This document shows, one piece after another, positions 25,443 to 33,934 of a stretch of 64,000 nt of DNA. Below the pieces are notes generated by a model. It did no database searches. It was not told the DNA's origin and saw only the letters and a list, made by a program, of their open reading frames with translations. A program made the translations under genes and the position numbers. How positions within the stretch are numbered: the first letter of the stretch is position 1; every line of letters starts with the position of its first letter. Where the stretch lies: the NCBI RefSeq assembly GCF_003012735.1, contig NZ_PXYI01000001.1, positions 496,001 to 560,000 of the forward strand, written 5' to 3'. This stretch comes from Allosphingosinicella deserti (lineage in GTDB: Bacteria > Pseudomonadota > Alphaproteobacteria > Sphingomonadales > Sphingomonadaceae).

Positions 25443-26483
25443 TCAGCCTTCGATCAGCACGGCGCGATACTCCGGGTCCTCGAGGGCGCGCCAGGCGCCG
25501 AGCGCGACGCAGGTGAGGGGATCGGGCGCGACGATGACGGGCAGGCCCGTGGCCTTCGACAAGGCTTGATCCAGCCGCTGCAGCAGAGCGCCGCCGCCGG
25601 TCATCACGATACCGCTGTCGACGATGTCGGCGGCGAGTTCGGGCGCGCTATTCTCCAGCGCCGTGCGGACCGCGCCGATGATCTGGGCGACGGCATCGAA
25701 CAGGGACTGGGCGACCTCGATCTGGCTGATCGTGATCTCCTTTGGCATGCCTGCCGCCAGGTGGCGACCGCGGACCGTCAGGGTCGGCGCGTCTCCGGTC
25801 GGGGGAAGTGCGGCGCCGAGCGCCATCTTGATCCGCTCCGCCGTCGCCTCGCCGATGATCAGATTGTGCTTGCGGCGAACTGCATTGATGATCGCTTCGT
25901 CCATCTTGTCGCCGCCGACCCGTACCGACGTGCTGTAGGCCAGGCCGCGCATCGACAGGATCGCGACCTCGGTCGTGCCGCCCCCGATGTCGACGATCAT
26001 GGCTCCAACCGGATCCAGGACCGGCAGGCCTGCGCCGATCGCGGCTGCCATCGGTTCCTCGATCAGCCAGACCTTGGAGGCACCCGCGTTGCTGGCGGCG
26101 TCGCGAATCGCGCGCCGCTCCACCGAAGTCGAGCCCGAGGGCACGCAGACCACGATTTCGGGGCGGCGGGGCAGGCGCGAGCGTCCCCCATGCGCCTTGT
26201 CGATGAAGTGCTTGATCATCTGTTCGGCGACGTCGATGTCGGCGATCACGCCGTCGCGTAGCGGTCGGATCGCCTGGATGCTCGCGGGCGTCTTGCCCAT
26301 CATCAGCTTCGCGTCACGCCCCACGGCCTTGACCCGCCGAACGCCGTCGATGGTCTCGATCGCAACCACGGAGGGCTCGTTGAGAACGATGCCGCTGTCG
26401 CGCAGGCACACGACGGTGTTCACCGTACCGAGATCGATGGCCATGTCCTGCGACGCCAGCCGTAGGAATTTGGGTAGCTGCAT
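25443..26483 (-). CDS. Rod shape-determining protein MreB paralogue
   Basis: This 346-residue actin-like ATPase has phosphate-1 MAIDLGTVNTVV, connect-1 and phosphate-2 VDIGGGTTEVAIL, the adenosine motif IVMTGGGALL, and RPLRDGVIADI, characteristic of MreB. It polymerises at the inner membrane and steers lateral wall synthesis. No mreC, mreD, pbp2 or rodA gene follows. In this group the core mreB normally heads that operon, so this is probably a second, divergent copy. The start at MQLPKFLRL matches the membrane-binding N-terminus of the family; 29 upstream codons are excluded. Confidence 0.9.
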   Translation of the reverse strand: MQLPKFLRLASQDMAIDLGTVNTVVCLRDSGIVLNEPSVVAIETIDGVRRVKAVGRDAKLMMGKTPASIQAIRPLRDGVIADIDVAEQMIKHFIDKAHGGRSRLPRRPEIVVCVPSGSTSVERRAIRDAASNAGASKVWLIEEPMAAAIGAGLPVLDPVGAMIVDIGGGTTEVAILSMRGLAYSTSVRVGGDKMDEAIINAVRRKHNLIIGEATAERIKMALGAALPPTGDAPTLTVRGRHLAAGMPKEITISQIEVAQSLFDAVAQIIGAVRTALENSAPELAADIVDSGIVMTGGGALLQRLDQALSKATGLPVIVAPDPLTCVALGAWRALEDPEYRAVLIEG

Positions 26484-26672
26484 GATGATGCGGTCCAGCC
26501 AGAGGAAAGATGCTGGAAACGCAGCTGCGCTTCCGAGAGGATCGAAGAGTTGCGGATCGGCGGCGTGTCGCACACGGCCCGATCGTTCCCAGGCGCCTTC
26601 GTCCCACCCATGCCTATCTACGCAATGATCGGAATTGGCAATCGCCGCAGTCGTCGCTTATGGTTCGCTTGC

Positions 26673-26698
26673 GGAACGACCTCATGGGCTCCTTCGTT
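26673..26698 (+). promoter_or_regulatory. EcfG-type stress promoter of csbD
   Basis: GGAAC at 26673-26677 and CGTT at 26695-26698 are separated by 17 bp. The AAGGAG ribosome site and ATG of the CsbD gene follow within 30 bp. Confidence 0.75.
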
Positions 26699-26724
26699 GA
26701 ACCCATGAACAAGGAGTAGCCGAC

Positions 26725-26892
26725 ATGGGTGAGTTCACGGATCGAGTCAAAGGGGCGGCCAACCAGGCCGCAGGCAACCTCAAGCAAGGCAGCGCCAATG
26801 AGCGCGTGCGCGAGGAGGGTGCCGCCCAGGAGGTCAAAGGCAAGGGGCAGGAGCTGAAGGGGCGAGTCAAAGGCGTCATCAACAGCCTCTGA
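26725..26892 (+). CDS. CsbD family stress protein
   Basis: This 55-residue hydrophilic, Gly/Lys/Glu-rich protein (TDRVKGAANQAAGNLKQG, then VKGKGQELKGRVKG) has the tandem amphipathic repeat of CsbD/YjbJ proteins. These accumulate under general stress. The ATG follows AAGGAG by nine bases. Its EcfG promoter and a strong terminator make a complete monocistronic unit. Confidence 0.92.
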   Translation: MGEFTDRVKGAANQAAGNLKQGSANERVREEGAAQEVKGKGQELKGRVKGVINSL

Positions 26893-26913
26893 TCGACAAA
26901 CCTTCTCGAATGC

Positions 26914-26949
26914 GGGGTGCCGATCCTGGGCGGATCGGCACCCCGTCTT
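26914..26949. terminator. Bidirectional terminator after csbD
   Basis: GGGGTGCCGATC (26914-26925) pairs with GATCGGCACCCC (26933-26944), a perfect 12-bp stem with a 7-base loop, followed by GTCTT. It separates csbD from the convergent pilus operon. Confidence 0.8.
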
Positions 26950-26986
26950 GGTTCATCCTGCTCCCGCCGGAGCGCCTCGATCTGGC

Positions 26987-27397
26987 TCAGGCGGTTTGCA
27001 GCCGCAATTGCAGCATGTTGGTGTCAAAGCCGGCGTCTCCCGGAACCGCCATGAGCATCCGCTCCCGCTTGCGAGGGCCGATCGAGCGGCTGAGCACGGC
27101 CTCCCCGGATCCGTTTAGCACTACGCGGTCCTCGCCGGCAGAGAGCACCGCACCGCGGAGCGTACCCGGTGTGTAGCTCACGATCACGTCGTAGCCGTTC
27201 GGTGCGTTGCAATATTCCTGGATCTGGCCGAGCACGATCTCACCCGAATTGCCCGCGCTGGCTCCAATCGGGGAATGAGAGACCGTGCAATGGGTGGCGA
27301 CGGTCAGGCTAAGATTATAGCCGTATGTCTCTGCATGCGCACTCGGCGTCGCGCTGGCGAGAATTGTCACGGCCATGACCGCAGCGAATTTACGCAT
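26987..27397 (-). CDS. Exported pilus-associated protein (spore-coat-U-like)
   Basis: This 136-residue protein has a signal peptide ending at SAHA. The mature part has Cys in ATHCTVSHSP and IQEYCNAPNGYDV, a disulfide pattern seen in spore coat U-like and Csu-type pilins, and ends with hydrophobic strands. It is the last gene of the chaperone-usher locus and lies 133 bp after the tip-protein gene. The ATG of MRKFAAV is used. A minor pilin or adaptor role is inferred from position. Confidence 0.68.
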   Translation of the reverse strand: MRKFAAVMAVTILASATPSAHAETYGYNLSLTVATHCTVSHSPIGASAGNSGEIVLGQIQEYCNAPNGYDVIVSYTPGTLRGAVLSAGEDRVVLNGSGEAVLSRSIGPRKRERMLMAVPGDAGFDTNMLQLRLQTA

Positions 27398-27530
27398 CTT
27401 CGTTCCACCTTCCAGCGCCGGCACAGGGCGATTTCGGAGGGTGTAAACGCTGAACCTAACTCAACGGTTAAAGTGATGCGACGAACGGCCCCCGCGGTGC
27501 GGTCACCGGCAATTCAATTCCAAGTCCTTG

Positions 27531-28466
27531 TTATTGCGGCGCTACCGAGATGGTGATGATGTCACTGTAAACGCCCGCCCGATGCCCGGAAGGGTCGCTG
27601 ATGCGAAACTGCACGGGCAAGGAGCTGCGGGTCAGGCCGTTGGTGGGGGGGCTGGAAACATCCGCCTGGCCTGTGGTGAGCGACGCAGACTGGCCGCCGA
27701 GACTGAGCTGATAGGGCACGTACCACTCGGTGCTGCCCAGGCGCAGCCTGCCATTGTTCCGCGATTGGACGTTGAGCGAATAGCGGCGGGTGCTTTGCAC
27801 GCGTAGCTGGAGCGGGACTTGCGCAAGTCCCTCTTCGAGCTGCCCAAGATCGACCAGCGCCTGACCGTTGTTGATCGCATAGGCACCTGAAAGTCCCAGC
27901 GTTGCCGACGGCAGCACCTCGATGCCGAGAATGATCTGGCGGCTCGCGAGCAGCCGACCGTTGCCGTCCTCCGCCTCCACCTGCACGCGTTGGTCGAACA
28001 GCCCGTCGCCCTGGAGCGCGTCCTCTGCGACGATGAAGCGATATTGCACGACCTGCTGGCTATGCGGTGCCACTACCACGGGCCTGCGCGTTGGCGTCTG
28101 AACGGTCCGCCCGGTGCGCGGCGTGGCCTCGTAGGATCCGAACAGATCGAATAGCGCATAGGGCACCCGCTTGCCGTTCAGAGTCTGCAGGCCGAACGGC
28201 TCCTGATCCGCCATGAAGATCGGGAAGAAGGCACACTCGCCTTCCCCTTCGTTGGTGAACGTAAGCTCGAATGTGCCCGAGCCTTCGCTGCTCCCGAAGG
28301 GATCGAAGCCGCGCACGATCCAGCTACCGGCGCTCGTGTCGATGCGAAGGCGGCAAGCGCTGTTGTCCACGCCACCGCCCGGCTTGCCCTGTTCCTGTGC
28401 CGCGACGGGTGCCGCGCCGATCGCAGCGGCGATGGTGAATGCCAGCAGGAGAGGGAAGCGTGTCAT
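27531..28466 (-). CDS. Exported pilus-locus protein, putative tip or minor subunit
   Basis: This 311-residue exported protein (signal to about residue 23) is beta-rich throughout. It has Cys in DNSACRLRID and GECAFFPIF, and a second half ending in VYSDIITISVAPQ, the alternating C-terminal strand used for donor-strand exchange in pilins. It follows the usher by nine bases, so it is cotranscribed. A two-domain size and position after the usher suit a tip adhesin. Family not recognised. Confidence 0.65.
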   Translation of the reverse strand: MTRFPLLLAFTIAAAIGAAPVAAQEQGKPGGGVDNSACRLRIDTSAGSWIVRGFDPFGSSEGSGTFELTFTNEGEGECAFFPIFMADQEPFGLQTLNGKRVPYALFDLFGSYEATPRTGRTVQTPTRRPVVVAPHSQQVVQYRFIVAEDALQGDGLFDQRVQVEAEDGNGRLLASRQIILGIEVLPSATLGLSGAYAINNGQALVDLGQLEEGLAQVPLQLRVQSTRRYSLNVQSRNNGRLRLGSTEWYVPYQLSLGGQSASLTTGQADVSSPPTNGLTRSSLPVQFRISDPSGHRAGVYSDIITISVAPQ

Positions 28467-28475
28467 GTCAGCACC

Positions 28476-31073
28476 TCAATTGGGCTTCGGCAGGGTGATG
28501 GTGTTCAGCTGAACGAGGCCATCGGATGCGTCGGGGACCTCGAATTCGAACCCCTGCGGCATGCCGTAGACTTCGACACGGTAGCGGCGTCCCGGCAAGA
28601 GGTTTGCGATCGCGAACCTTCCCACCGAATTGGTGAAGAACGGCACCGGCTCCGCTGCTTGCTCGCCTAGCGCGAAGACTCGGCCGCCAACCAGCGAGAC
28701 CGGCTTGGTATCGGCAAGAACCAGGGTGCCGACGGCGCTTACGAACGCATCGGTGCCGATCCGCATCGCATAGCCGCTGCGGTACGGGGGCTTTACCCTG
28801 ACCACGCCTGGCCCCGTATCATAGCCTGTGGGAGCATCGTCGACGTCGTAGCTTACCGACTGCGCGACGTAGGAACTGAGGAAATTGTTCACTGCCGCAC
28901 CGAGCGTGCCGCTCTTGCTGATATAGTCGTTCTTGGCGAGCGACTGTCCGGCGACGACGCTCCGCTTTCCGAGATTGTCGTGCGGATAGAGCAGCATGAA
29001 GCTGTCGTTGATCCGTCGACCAACGCCGAAATGCCCGTCCGCGAACGCGAGCGTGGTGCCGACACGCACCGTGCTGACGTTGACATTGCCGAACGACGAC
29101 AGGCCCTGACCGTAAGCGGCGTGGCTGACCGAAGCATCGAAACGATTTCCGACATAGTCGGCGAAGCCCTGGGCGCTGACCTCCTCATCCTGACGGGTGA
29201 CGAGCCCCCCGAAACCGACGCTGTTGATCTCGTTGAGATTGGACTGGGTGTAGGAAAGCTGGGTGGTTTCGGTGCTGCTCTCGTGCCGGAGCTCCGCGCG
29301 GCGGCGATAATCGGGCTGGAAGGCGATGGAGAGCGTGAAGCCGAGGCCGTCGCCGCGAGCAAAGCTGTTTGGAAAGCGGGTGTAATCGACGCCGGCACGG
29401 ACGGTCCATTTCGGGGAAAACCGGTAGTAAGCCGATGTCCCGATGCGGTAGCTGTTGCCCTGATTGCCGCGGGTCGACAGGTAGGAGGCGGTGATGATGC
29501 CGAGCAGCTTGTCGCTGAAGGTGCGGGAATATTGGCTGCTCAGCGACCAGGCTGTGGAATTGATCCCCTCCGGATTGCCGAGGGTCGCGAACTTCTTGGA
29601 GAGATAATCCGCGCGGATCGTGAACCCGTCGATACGGCCGCCGCGGTCCATCAACTGGTCGAACGATAAGCCGGCCGAGAATCCCTGGCCGACATTGTCC
29701 GCGTTGCTGACGCCGCCGTCGAGCAGAAGGCGACCGCCGCGACTAAGCACGAACTGCGTTTGCCCGGTCAGCGTCTGGATTTTCCGACTTGCCTGCAGCC
29801 CCACTCCGATCGCCGGACGATCCAGAAATGCTTTCCGCCAGAAGCCGGAGAAAGCGACCGGCCCTCCATACGTGGGTGACCGGCCGAAGCTCCGATCCGT
29901 CGGACCCAGATAGGCGGCAAATTCGTGATCGCCTGGATCGAGATCGATCGGATCGAGATAAGTCTGGTAGGACAGGTTCTGGACCAGTCCGCCATTGTCA
30001 CGGACCTCGATCTGGACATCGTTGCTGCCGGTGACGAGCGGCAGCGAACTGAAGTCGTAGGATCCTGCGTCGAGCCGCAGCTCGCGATAGAGCACGCCGT
30101 TGCGCATCACGCGGACGGTCGATTGCCGTTGCAGGACCAATTGGCGGTTCCCCTGAAGAACCGCCGAGCGGAAGCTGTTGAACCGGCGGCGCTGCCGCGT
30201 GACCCCGATACCGCCGATCTGCACGAAGCTCTGTTGGCCACGGGTCTCGGGCGTGAGATCGCCCAGATACCAGCGGCGGAAATCGTCGGGTTCGTCATAC
30301 ACGAAACGGGCGAAGTTGCGGTCGAAGCGGTAGCTGCTGTCGTTCAGTCCAAGCTCCTGCGAGAACTGCCCGTCACCTTCGAAGACGATCCCCTTGTACC
30401 GGATCGCGCCGTTGAGGGCGACGGTGGGTGGGTCGGTGCCATCCCCTTCCCAATAATAACTCTGGATCAGGTTGAGGTTGAGATAGGCCGAGAAACCTGC
30501 GGGTTGAAGATTGATGTCGTCGCGGTCCGCACGCGGCGGCGCAAACAATTGCTCTACGGACCGTTGGGACGGATCGATCTGCAGCACCACGACCGACAAT
30601 GTCGAGGGATCGTATTCGAGAGCGACCCCGGTGGCGGCCAGATCTTCGGCCGTGAACGTCTTGCCGGTAAGCTTTGTCTTAAGCGCCGCCAATGCCTGAT
30701 CGTTCAAGAGCGGCGTGATCAGCTTGATGAAGGTTTCGGTTTCGACCACCAACCGGTCGTCGAAGGTCAGCTTGACCGGAATGTCGCCGAGCCCGCGGTT
30801 CCGGTAGGTCAGCGGCACCGTCATGTCGACGTCGCGCTCGTAGGGGTTGATGTCCGGACGACCGTGACGGCCAAGCGGAACTTGCGGCACGCCGACGGTT
30901 GGAAGCGGCACCGTCGCAGGCGGCTGGGAAGACGTCTCCACCGGAGCGGCCGGGGTGGTGACCGGCGCGCCCCGCGCGGGCTGGCCGGGAAGCGGTACCG
31001 TCGCCTGCCCGATCGCTTGACTGGCGCCGAGCGCTGTCCACGCGACCGTGCAGAGGAGCGCCGACCCTCTCAC
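28476..31073 (-). CDS. Outer membrane usher of a chaperone-usher pilus
   Basis: This 865-residue protein has a signal peptide, a Pro-rich linker, and an N-terminal domain with ITPLLNDQALAALK. A long beta-barrel follows, with DEPDDFRRWYLGDLTPETRG, IGGIGVTRQRRR and YDFSSLPLVTGSNDVQIEVRD, usher motifs in which the pore accepts subunits. A C-terminal carboxypeptidase-like domain (LPGRRYRVEVYG) ends it. It assembles pilus subunits delivered by the chaperone through the outer membrane. Its sequence is closer to the alternate (sigma/archaic) ushers than to FimD. The ATG overlaps the chaperone stop (ATGA). Confidence 0.82.
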   Translation of the reverse strand: MRGSALLCTVAWTALGASQAIGQATVPLPGQPARGAPVTTPAAPVETSSQPPATVPLPTVGVPQVPLGRHGRPDINPYERDVDMTVPLTYRNRGLGDIPVKLTFDDRLVVETETFIKLITPLLNDQALAALKTKLTGKTFTAEDLAATGVALEYDPSTLSVVVLQIDPSQRSVEQLFAPPRADRDDINLQPAGFSAYLNLNLIQSYYWEGDGTDPPTVALNGAIRYKGIVFEGDGQFSQELGLNDSSYRFDRNFARFVYDEPDDFRRWYLGDLTPETRGQQSFVQIGGIGVTRQRRRFNSFRSAVLQGNRQLVLQRQSTVRVMRNGVLYRELRLDAGSYDFSSLPLVTGSNDVQIEVRDNGGLVQNLSYQTYLDPIDLDPGDHEFAAYLGPTDRSFGRSPTYGGPVAFSGFWRKAFLDRPAIGVGLQASRKIQTLTGQTQFVLSRGGRLLLDGGVSNADNVGQGFSAGLSFDQLMDRGGRIDGFTIRADYLSKKFATLGNPEGINSTAWSLSSQYSRTFSDKLLGIITASYLSTRGNQGNSYRIGTSAYYRFSPKWTVRAGVDYTRFPNSFARGDGLGFTLSIAFQPDYRRRAELRHESSTETTQLSYTQSNLNEINSVGFGGLVTRQDEEVSAQGFADYVGNRFDASVSHAAYGQGLSSFGNVNVSTVRVGTTLAFADGHFGVGRRINDSFMLLYPHDNLGKRSVVAGQSLAKNDYISKSGTLGAAVNNFLSSYVAQSVSYDVDDAPTGYDTGPGVVRVKPPYRSGYAMRIGTDAFVSAVGTLVLADTKPVSLVGGRVFALGEQAAEPVPFFTNSVGRFAIANLLPGRRYRVEVYGMPQGFEFEVPDASDGLVQLNTITLPKPN

Positions 31074-31876
31074 TTGATGAAGCTCACCTTGATCGGCTTC
31101 GCAGCGAACGCTTCCACCAGGGGAAGCTTGAAGGTGCGCTCGCCCAGTGCGGGAACGTAGCCGGTGCCGAGGACGCGGTTGAGCTCTTCGGGTTTGACGT
31201 CGATCCGCATCTCCTTGCCTTGGGCATCCGTGCCGTCGAGGCGCCAGCCCATGCCGGCCATCATCGCGTGGCGGCGGCCGCTATTCTTCAGGGTGATCTC
31301 TACGCCCGGCCCGGGGGGCGGCGCAGCGCCGCCCCCCGGCGGGGCCGGGGCCTGATATTCGATGGGTCGCGCTGCCACGGCCTCGATGTTGGGCGAGGCG
31401 CCCGGCGGAGCGACGACCACCAAGGCCTTCATGTGGTAAACGATTTGGACCTGCGCGCCGTTGGTGTTGGGCTGCGCGGCGTCGAGGGCGACCGGAAGCT
31501 GATTGACCGAAACATAATAAGCTCGGGACGCCGGCAATTCTGGCGGACCGACCCATTGCAGCCGCACGACCTGGCGGCCGTTGTTGGGCAGCACGCCCTG
31601 TGGCGGGAAGACCAGGAAGTCCTCGTCGGCCGGCGATTCCTTGATGGTGCCGTTCTCGTCGAATTCCATTCGGGTCACGCGCGTCTCGAACGCAAGCTTG
31701 CCGGGATTGAGGTTCTGGATTTCCAGCCGTCCGACGGCTCCGGAGCCGCGCGTCTCCATTTCGAGAACCATCGGGGACACGCGCATGGCGAGCGCCGCAG
31801 TCGAAGCAATCACGCCAAGCGCGACGATGGTAACGGCGCGCCAGAGCGCGCCCGGAAAATAGTTGAACGCTTTCAT
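31070..31876 (-). CDS. Periplasmic pilus chaperone
   Basis: This 268-residue exported protein has two Ig-like domains of the PapD type. The edge strand is RVSPMVLEMETRGSG; the conserved centre is FLVFPPQGVLPNNGRQVVRLQWVG, equivalent to the FPP-QVVR signature; and YYVSVNQLPV follows. A Pro/Gly-rich insert (about 178-195) in domain two is unusual. It folds pilin subunits by donor-strand complementation and hands them to the usher encoded immediately downstream. Confidence 0.88.
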   Translation of the reverse strand: MKAFNYFPGALWRAVTIVALGVIASTAALAMRVSPMVLEMETRGSGAVGRLEIQNLNPGKLAFETRVTRMEFDENGTIKESPADEDFLVFPPQGVLPNNGRQVVRLQWVGPPELPASRAYYVSVNQLPVALDAAQPNTNGAQVQIVYHMKALVVVAPPGASPNIEAVAARPIEYQAPAPPGGGAAPPPGPGVEITLKNSGRRHAMMAGMGWRLDGTDAQGKEMRIDVKPEELNRVLGTGYVPALGERTFKLPLVEAFAAKPIKVSFIK

Positions 31877-31928
31877 GCCCCACCCGAACGGAATTTACAT
31901 CCGTCTCTTTTTGTCTTCGAAGTGCTAA

Positions 31929-31958
31929 GGAAGGGGAAAGATTGCTCTTTCCCCTTCC
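31929..31958 (-). terminator. Intercistronic stem-loop after the major pilin
   Basis: GGAAGGGGAAAG (31929-31940) and CTTTCCCCTTCC (31947-31958) form a perfect 12-bp stem with a six-base loop between the pilin stop and the chaperone start. It has no long T-run. It is probably a partial terminator or mRNA-protecting hairpin that favours pilin over assembly-protein synthesis. Confidence 0.75.
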
Positions 31959-31980
31959 AGATTAGCGTCCGATCAGATGA

Positions 31981-32733
31981 TTACTGAGCCGCGAGGGTCA
32001 GCGTCAGAGTGTCGGAATAGCTGCCGGCGACGAGGCCCTTGTTCACCGGGGCCGCCGTGATCGCCATCGCGAAGGCCGAGCGCCACGCGCCCTGGTTCAC
32101 CGAGTTGGTACCCGACGTGTCGGCCACGGTCAGGCTCTGCGAAATGCCGTTGGCGGTGGTGCCCTGCGGCGTGCCGGTCCAGTTGGCCTGCACGGTGTAG
32201 GGGATGTTCGCCTGGAACTGCGCCGAGTCATAGCTGCCGGGCGCCGAGTTCTTGAGGCCTTGATTGCCGTTCAACTTGGTCAGGGTGACGCTGTTGTTGA
32301 AATTGCAGCCGGCAGTCGCGCTGTTGATCGCGGCCACCGCTGGGCCGACCATTTCGAACGCATCGCTGACGTTCTCATTGTTGCCGGTGCGGACGCCGAT
32401 GGTGCCAAAATCGATCGCGGTCGCCGAAGCGTTGTTGCCGGCGTAGAACGAGCAATCCTTGCTGACGCTGCCGGTCAGCGCGAATGCGGTGGCGACGGTC
32501 GGGGTCGCGGTCTGAGTATTGCCGAGTGCGCCTGCATTTGCGGTGTAGCGGGTGCCGATGCCGCCGGCGAAACCGAATTCGGCCGCAAGAAGGCCAAGGC
32601 CGCTCGGGTTCGTCGAGGTGAACGGGATGCCGACGATGTTGCCGGCATAGTGACGCTGGCTGGTCTGAGCCTGGGCGGAGGTGGCGGCGAGCATTGCGGT
32701 CGCTGCGAGAGCGGCGGTGATGATCTTCTTCAT
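31981..32733 (-). CDS. Major pilin subunit of the chaperone-usher locus
   Basis: This 250-residue exported protein (signal MKKIITAALAATAMLAATSAQA) is rich in Ala, Gly, Asn, Ser and Thr. It has Cys in SKDCSFYAG and TAGCNFNNS, and ends SYSDTLTLTLAAQ, a typical alternating donor strand. Composition and first position of the chaperone/usher set suggest the main structural pilin. It is larger than usual pilins (about 150-180 residues), leaving room for an extra domain. Hairpins flank it on both sides. Confidence 0.75.
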   Translation of the reverse strand: MKKIITAALAATAMLAATSAQAQTSQRHYAGNIVGIPFTSTNPSGLGLLAAEFGFAGGIGTRYTANAGALGNTQTATPTVATAFALTGSVSKDCSFYAGNNASATAIDFGTIGVRTGNNENVSDAFEMVGPAVAAINSATAGCNFNNSVTLTKLNGNQGLKNSAPGSYDSAQFQANIPYTVQANWTGTPQGTTANGISQSLTVADTSGTNSVNQGAWRSAFAMAITAAPVNKGLVAGSYSDTLTLTLAAQ

Positions 32734-32823
32734 AGCTTACTTCCCCATTTTATCGAAACAGCTCCCCGGCGGAATGCCAGTTCGTCTGTTGTCATGCAGC
32801 GACATTATGAAGCTGCGGGTGTT

Positions 32824-32863
32824 TCAAGCCCGAGCGAGTCTTGAACGACGTGTGTTCGGGCTT
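32824..32863 (-). other. Hairpin in the major pilin leader
   Basis: CAAGCCCGA (32824-32832) and TCGGGCTTG (32855-32863) form a nine-bp stem with a 22-base loop, 73-112 bp past the preceding gene's stop. It could end the upstream message or lie in the leader of the pilin mRNA. Confidence 0.5.
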
Positions 32864-32935
32864 GGTACGCTCAGTTGGCGTTTAACTCAGACCCGCAAGT
32901 CACTAGACGTGCGTAACGCCAACCAAATACAAAAA

Positions 32936-33460
32936 CTAATTCGGAGTTACGGTGATAATAATTGTTTCGCTGTAATTGCCTGCAAGCAATCCCGCTTCGC
33001 CGGAGGCGGCGCCTAGATTGATCGCGAGTGTCATTCCCTCGGTGGCAATGCCCTCATTCGTCGAGAAGGCTGCGCCGCTGAGCAGTTGACGGCTTTCGAA
33101 TTCCTTGCTGAGCGTCGCCGGCTGCGGGCGGCGGATCGGCATTCGGACGCCGATGCTATAAGGCAGCGTTCCAGCATAAGGTCCTTGGCCCATCGGCATC
33201 TGCGCATGCGCAAAGCCGCCATTCCGAGCCTTGATCGACATCGTGAAGGGTATGTTGCAATCGAGCTGAAGCTGGGCCGTCGCGGCGAGGCCCGGGCGCA
33301 TGATGTCACCGAAGTCCATGTCGCCGATGCTTCCCATTGCGCAATGCTCGGCAATTCTGCCCCGAACTTCGAGATCCAACGATTTCACGTTGTCGATCTC
33401 TGCCCCGGCGGCAGGCGCGGCAAAGAGCAATGCGGCAAATGCCGCAACTGCGTGTCGCAT
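32936..33460 (-). CDS. Exported pilin-like protein, first gene of the pilus locus
   Basis: This 174-residue protein has a signal peptide (MRHAVAAFAALLFAAPAAGA). The mature part has a Cys pair (AEHCAMGSIG and LQLDCNIPF), the spacing of spore-coat-U-like pilins, and the C-terminal strand YSETIIITVTPN, which suits donor-strand exchange. The second Met is used because GGGGA lies eight bases before it. It is probably a minor or alternative pilin, transcribed ahead of the major pilin. Confidence 0.7.
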   Translation of the reverse strand: MRHAVAAFAALLFAAPAAGAEIDNVKSLDLEVRGRIAEHCAMGSIGDMDFGDIMRPGLAATAQLQLDCNIPFTMSIKARNGGFAHAQMPMGQGPYAGTLPYSIGVRMPIRRPQPATLSKEFESRQLLSGAAFSTNEGIATEGMTLAINLGAASGEAGLLAGNYSETIIITVTPN

Positions 33461-33475
33461 CGAGTGTTTCCCCAT

Positions 33476-33934
33476 TCCCCCTAGTCGCCGCCAATCCCAT
33501 CATCCCCCGGGTGTGCGGCCGCCTCCCCAGCGTGCGGCGGAGCGAAGTCGATTCGCCGTGCCCTGGTGAGGTGAACGAGTTGTTAGGGGTTTTGCCCTCA
33601 GGGTGGCATCCCCAACATTGGTGAGGTTTGCGGTTTCTGGCGGAAACGTCCGGAAATTTCTCCTGTCAGTCCAATTTGTTAGTGATACGTAATGATAGCA
33701 AGCTTAGCTCATGTCTTTGTGCCGCGTTCCGATAAGAGACAGGTTGTGGGCGAGAGGTTGCGAACCTGGGGTGCTAAACGGCGCAGATTTGGCCGTGGAC
33801 AAGCCCATTTCGCATCGCATCGGGACGGTGCGAACGCTTTGGAGTTGGACGTACACCGGGAATGATTTAGCAATGTGCCGGGGGCGCGCTGTGGGGGCAG
33901 CGTTTCCGATAAGATAATGAAAACGGGGGGGAAC
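33476..33934. other. Divergent promoter region of pilus operon and LuxR gene
   Basis: This 459-bp gap is more AT-rich than its neighbours around 33600-33720. It holds the 11-bp direct repeat TTCCGATAAGA at 33727-33737 and 33904-33914, and the dyad GTTTC-N5-GAAAC at 33633-33647. These are candidate regulator sites for the divergent operons. No gene is supported inside. Confidence 0.55.
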
